Below, piece after piece: positions 31,590 to 35,103 of a stretch of 35,103 bases of DNA; within the stretch, counting starts at the first letter, position 1, and every line of letters begins with the position of its first letter. A program made the position numbers and the translations under genes. The stretch lies in NCBI GenBank assembly GCA_016882285.1, contig VGQS01000012.1, positions 1-35,103 of the forward strand, in the 5' to 3' direction. Origin of the DNA: Cyanobacteria bacterium K_DeepCast_35m_m2_155 (GTDB taxonomy: Bacteria; Cyanobacteriota; Cyanobacteriia; PCC-6307; Cyanobiaceae). The notes under the pieces were generated by a model. That model saw nothing but the letters and a program-made list of their open reading frames with translations, was not told where the DNA came from and made no database searches.

Positions 31590-32241
31590 AACGGCCAGGC
31601 CAGAGGCCATGGATCTGATCGCGACCTATCGCAACGCCGGCTTCGGCCAACTTGCCGAGGTGATCGTTGACTTCTACAGGCGCCGCAGCGACCTCCATCG
31701 CCGCGGGGCCAGTTTTGGCGAGGAGGAACACAATCCCCAAAAGATCTCGACCGATATCTCCCTGGTGGCGATCGACCGCTCCGACCCGGAGGCTTATGGC
31801 CTGGCGGCCACGATCATGCGAGCAGTTGAAGCCGCACTGAGCCAGTACCTCAAGGAGAGGCCCCTGTTTGCCCAGGTCTGCCCCGAGCACAATCTGTTTG
31901 TCGTGCCGCTGTTCAACATTCAGCACTACGCACCAGGCGAAGGCTTCAAGGCCTGGCATTGCGACTGGAGCACGGCAGTCGACGCCACCGAACCCAACAA
32001 CCGTGTGCTCGCCTGGATCCTCTACTGCAACGACGTGACAGAGGGCGGCACCGAATTCCTCTGGCAGCAGCAACACATCGACGCCATTGGCGGCTCACTG
32101 GCCCTTTTCCCGGCAGGCATGAGCCATGTGCACCGCGGCCAGATCAGCATGACGGCGAGCAAAACAATCGCCACCGGCTGGATCAACGCCGGCACGCTAG
32201 AGGCTTATCTGCAGCGCTTGTGCGAGGTGCCGCTGAGCTGA
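31582..32241 (+). CDS. 2-oxoglutarate/Fe(II)-dependent oxygenase (P4H-like)
   Basis: KAWHCDWS (HxD) and LFPAGMSHVHRGQISMTASKTIATGWI distal His plus Lys/Arg region. Confidence 0.8.
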   Translation: MVETARPEAMDLIATYRNAGFGQLAEVIVDFYRRRSDLHRRGASFGEEEHNPQKISTDISLVAIDRSDPEAYGLAATIMRAVEAALSQYLKERPLFAQVCPEHNLFVVPLFNIQHYAPGEGFKAWHCDWSTAVDATEPNNRVLAWILYCNDVTEGGTEFLWQQQHIDAIGGSLALFPAGMSHVHRGQISMTASKTIATGWINAGTLEAYLQRLCEVPLS

Positions 32242-32314
32242 GTCCGCTGCGTGTCACAGGCCTGCAGACAAAGCAAAGCGGCATCCATAGCCTGAACCAA
32301 AGTGATTCGATCCC

Positions 32315-32647
32315 ATGAAGGCTCTGGTGTTGGCGGCTGCGCTGCTCGCCCCCTGGTGCTGCAACCGCACGGAGGCAGCCCCGATCCGCTGCCCTGGCAC
32401 CAACACGGTGGAGATGCGCGCCTGCGCCGAACAATCGTGGCAGCAGTCTGACGCTCAGTTGCGCAAGAAACTGCCCCAGCGGCTGATGCGTCAATGGCAC
32501 GAAGCCACCAAAGCATTGTGCAGCGCCGCTTATGGGTCCTACAAGGACGGCACGATCTACCCCCAGCTGATGGTTGGCTGTGATGACCGTCTCAATCGAG
32601 CCCTGCTCCAGGAGTTTCGCCCACTCGAGCGCAGAGGCAGCCCCTGA
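32315..32647 (+). CDS. Secreted LprI/DUF1311-like protein
   Basis: Signal-like N-terminus MKALVLAAALLAPWCC; CPGTNTVEMRACAEQSWQQSDAQLRKKL. Confidence 0.6.
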   Translation: MKALVLAAALLAPWCCNRTEAAPIRCPGTNTVEMRACAEQSWQQSDAQLRKKLPQRLMRQWHEATKALCSAAYGSYKDGTIYPQLMVGCDDRLNRALLQEFRPLERRGSP

Positions 32648-33041
32648 TGCATGCGCCCGCCCGAAAGGATTTCCTTAGGCGATCACTTTGTTCGATCGCA
32701 ACTGAACCATAGCCAGCCATGTTCAGCAAAGGGCTGCTTCGATGTCTGGCCTATTGCTGTTATGGCTTCATGCTTGGCGCCTGCGCACCTGCATTGAACC
32801 AGGCGCATACAAGCCCCTGTCAAGACGGAAGCAGGCGATGTGCCGCCGCCCATGCGCCCAAGGGGATGCGCGGTGTCTACAAGGGACACCGCATGATCAA
32901 AGCGCAATGGATGAACACCATCAACCGCGAATCCAGGGCATCCGATATCGGTGTCAAAGCCCAATGGGCACCCATCACCGAGCACCGCCAGGAGCTTGAC
33001 CATGCCCCAGAATGGATTGAGCACCTCATCCAGATCTGGCC

Positions 33042-33284
33042 ATATCACACGATCAGCTCAACGAGCTCCTGGAGGCACTCAAGGTCAATCCAGAGCTCCA
33101 GAAGCAGCTCCGTGGAGCAGTGAATACCGAGGCGGCGACTGCCATCGCACAAGCAGCCGGCTTTTCAATCGACGCAAACGATCTCAAGGCGATCCAAACC
33201 GAGCTCACAGAAGCCGAACTGGAATCCATGGCTGGCGGCGGCTCTGTGTTTTGTCACAGACAGGTGGATGTCAACTGCAAGTAA
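33042..33284 (+). CDS. Nif11-family RiPP (prochlorosin-like) precursor with ATA at the expected start codon
   Basis: Frame ending TGC AAG TAA: (ATA)SHDQLNELLEALKVNPELQKQLRGAVNTEAATAIAQAAGFSIDANDLKAIQTELTEAELESMAGG-GSVFCHRQVDVNCK; Nif11 leader, GG site, short Cys core. Confidence 0.75.
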   Translation: MSHDQLNELLEALKVNPELQKQLRGAVNTEAATAIAQAAGFSIDANDLKAIQTELTEAELESMAGGGSVFCHRQVDVNCK

Positions 33285-33314
33285 TGCAAAACCAGGGGAC
33301 GCGGGGTCACTGAA

Positions 33315-33601
33315 ATGTCACAGGAGCAACTGAATAGCTTTTTAGAACCATCCAATCTGACGCTGCTTTGCAAGCCAAACTCGAAGCAGCAGACCATCTC
33401 GAAACCGTGATTGCACTTGCAAGAGAATCTGGCTTCAACACAGACAATACCGATTGGCTCAGGCACCAAGCACAACGCATTCTTCAACTGAGCGACGAGG
33501 AACTCGAAACCATTGCCGGAGGAGATCCCCACATAGCAGACAAAGCACTCCAAGCCTCTGGCTGCTTTAACTGCCGATGGAGCGTCAATGGCGCATCATA
33601 G
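33315..33601 (+). pseudogene. Second Nif11-family RiPP precursor, interrupted by an apparent 1-nt deletion in the leader
   Basis: MSQEQLNSFLE (frame from ATG 33315) then IQSDAALQAKLEAADHLETVIALARESGFNTDNTDWLRHQAQRILQLSDEELETIAGG-DPHIADKALQASGCFNCRWSVNGAS in the other frame; lesion near 33348. Confidence 0.75.
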
Positions 33602-33660
33602 AGACTATTCAAAACCCCGATCCAACACGGTTATTCATGCGCAAATGCATAATTGACAGA

Positions 33661-33684
33661 AACGAATTATACAACGAATTCAAC
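33661..33684. repeat. Imperfect 12-bp tandem repeat
   Basis: AACGAATTATAC AACGAATTCAAC in AT-rich intergenic sequence. Confidence 0.5.
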
Positions 33685-34020
33685 AAGAAAACTCGCTTGA
33701 CACCCACCTCAAAACAAATTCTATTCTTGACAACAATGAATAGACGATCCGAATAGACAACCTGAGTCGCAAGCTCGCCAACAGCTTTGAGGATGTTGCT
33801 AACCGGATCAGTTTTGCAACCCGAAAAAACGGAGAGGGTGTCCGTCCAGATAAACGCCAAAGAAGTCCAGGCAGGTCGTTTCAAGGGAAGCGACCCATGT
33901 TTCCAACAACACATCCAACAACGCAGACACCGCCAAATAAGCGGCATATCAGTTCTGTGCGTTCAGGAGTCAGGGACGCGAAAAACGACTTCGCATCATT
34001 CGACTTCATGATGCCTCACC

Positions 34021-34101
34021 CCGCTTCAGGACACCACCCAACCGCCACCTCCCGCCGAGGAACCCACTGAGCGCACCGTTTGGTCAGATGCTCGCCCTGG
34101 G
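34021..34101 (-). pseudogene. Duplicated 3' fragment of the neighbouring small Cys-rich gene (34674..34940)
   Basis: 81 bp aligned to 34670-34750 with 7 mismatches; both encode EHLTKRC[A/S]QWV[P/A]RREVAVGWCP on the minus strand. Confidence 0.75.
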
Positions 34102-34112
34102 AGTCGTGCTGT

Positions 34113-34373
34113 TCAGCGGGTCTTGCAGTAACCAGCGCCCGCATAACTGGACCCACCTGGGCAAGAGGTACCACCGCTGCCGCCAGCAGGGAAGAACTGC
34201 TGACCTGGTTTGTTGGCACGGCAATACCCGCTGCCCTTGTAACTGGATCCACCAGGGCAAGTGGTCCCGCTGCTGCCACCAGCAGGGAACATCTGCTGAG
34301 CAAAGGCAGGACTGGTGATCAGGGCAAGAGATGCCAGAACGCCCGTCAGACCAGTGGCGATGACGTTCTTCAT
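34113..34373 (-). CDS. Small secreted protein with two 32-aa Gly/Cys repeats
   Basis: Signal peptide MKNVIATGLTGVLASLALITSPAFAQQ then FPAGGSSGTTCPGGSSYKGSGYCRANKPGQQ / FPAGGSGGTSCPGGSSYAGAGYCKTR; 96-bp DNA period. Confidence 0.75.
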   Translation of the reverse strand: MKNVIATGLTGVLASLALITSPAFAQQMFPAGGSSGTTCPGGSSYKGSGYCRANKPGQQFFPAGGSGGTSCPGGSSYAGAGYCKTR

Positions 34374-34528
34374 CAGGTGCTTAACCAAAGGGGGAGGAGT
34401 GGGGCGTCAGCGACGGGAACGAAACTTGCGCCCACTGCCTCAACCTATGGACGGGTCGAACACCTCCATAGACCGACGATTTAAACGAGGTAGCGGGGTT
34501 GACTGCGAGCAGGCAGTGGGGATGTTCA

Positions 34529-34565
34529 CAAAAAAATCCCTGGCGTGTTCGACTCCGCCAGGGAT
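34529..34565 (-). terminator. Rho-independent terminator downstream of the 34674..34940 gene
   Basis: Minus strand ATCCCTGGCG gagtcgaaca CGCCAGGGAT followed by TTTTTT; 10-bp perfect stem. Confidence 0.85.
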
Positions 34566-34673
34566 AGGTCTTCCGCCGCTCATGAGTCTCAACAGTATTA
34601 GGTATTCACACTCACTTGATGGCGGATTCCCGAACGTGTTCAAGCAGGCACGCTCACCCTCCCCCCGACCCGC

Positions 34674-34940
34674 TTAGGGGCACCACCCAACCGCCACCTC
34701 CCGCCGAGCAACCCACTGAGAACACCGCTTGGTCAGATGCTCGCCCTGGGGGATCAGACCCTGATGGATCGGACAGGTCAGCACCGTGACGCAGTGCCTG
34801 CCCACCTCGTAGTGGAAGTGCTGACAGGTGATGCAGACAGCACCAGAGCGGGCAGGACGCAGGACATCCACATCCAGGTAGTCCCACTCCTCTGGAGGCG
34901 TGGCAGAGGGAACAGGGCGAGCGGCGGTCATCTCGATCAA
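34674..34940 (-). CDS. Small Cys/His-rich hypothetical protein (possible zinc-binding)
   Basis: VCITCQHFHYEVGRHCVTVLTCPIHQGLIPQGEHLTKRCSQWVARREVAVGWCP; followed by a good terminator. Confidence 0.6.
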   Translation of the reverse strand: MIEMTAARPVPSATPPEEWDYLDVDVLRPARSGAVCITCQHFHYEVGRHCVTVLTCPIHQGLIPQGEHLTKRCSQWVARREVAVGWCP

Positions 34941-35056
34941 TTAAGTACTTCTGTACTACTCGCCTTCTCTGGATGAGTCAAGCGGCATAGGCACTTGCCC
35001 ATAGACCACATGGTCTCCCCCAGTGCCCATAGGTTGTATCAGAACTTGTTCGCCTC

Positions 35057-35103
35057 ATGAAGCACCTGCTCCTTCTCGTCGCTGCATCCGCCTGTTTTTC
35101 CTC
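35057..35103 (+). CDS. N-terminus of a putative secreted protein, truncated by window end
   Basis: MKHLLLLVAASACFS reads as a signal peptide. Confidence 0.45.
   Translation, partial: MKHLLLLVAASACFS

Noticed and set aside
32683-33048. 121-aa minus-strand ORF opposite the same region
   Set aside because: No recognisable family; cannot distinguish a decayed gene from chance.
32719-33123. 134-aa ORF with lipobox-like N-terminus (LGAC)
   Set aside because: N-terminus looks lipoprotein-like, but the C-terminus is low-complexity and overlaps the Nif11 frame; it may be a gene remnant, not enough to call.
33609-33947. 112-aa minus-strand ORF in AT-rich spacer
   Set aside because: Atypical composition, no motif; probably noncoding.
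33744-34070. Plus-strand open frame (TIRIDNLSRKLANSFEDVANRISF...GKRPMFPTTHPTTQTPPNKRHISSVRSGVRDAKNDF)
   Set aside because: No good start and no family recognised; could be a gene remnant but evidence is too weak.

Overview
GC-rich cyanobacterial chromosome segment, probably from the Synechococcus/Cyanobium lineage (chlH, high-light-inducible protein, many cyanobacteria-specific DUF families, HIP1 octamers). Positions 1 to about 32.6 kb are mostly housekeeping genes: USP fragment, antiporter, ParB-like protein, PIN toxin/antitoxin pair, cbiX, DUF2811, GMC oxidoreductase, initiator tRNA-fMet, asparaginase, CGLD27, rsfS, DUF3318, carB, SDR, DUF3386, AGCS symporter, ABC exporter, S4 protein, tpiA, folP, chlH, dapB, hli, FAD monooxygenase, apt, ppk2 and a 2OG-Fe(II) oxygenase. 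Positions about 32.65 to 35.1 kb form a less GC-rich accessory zone. The main observations are: (1) two adjacent Nif11/prochlorosin-type RiPP precursor genes largely missed by the ORF track, one with ATA at the expected start position and one with an apparent 1-nt frameshift in the leader, both with intact GG sites and Cys-containing cores; (2) the 12-bp palindrome TGACCATGGTCA, present as a tandem pair inside a 50-bp perfect intergenic palindrome, as a tandem pair inside an in-frame ~50-aa insertion in folP, and as a single copy in the His-rich tail of cbiX, which resembles a protein-tolerated palindromic element; (3) a small secreted Cys-containing protein with two 32-aa repeats, next to a duplicated 3' fragment of a neighbouring gene. 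All assignments come from reading translations by eye; no database search was run.
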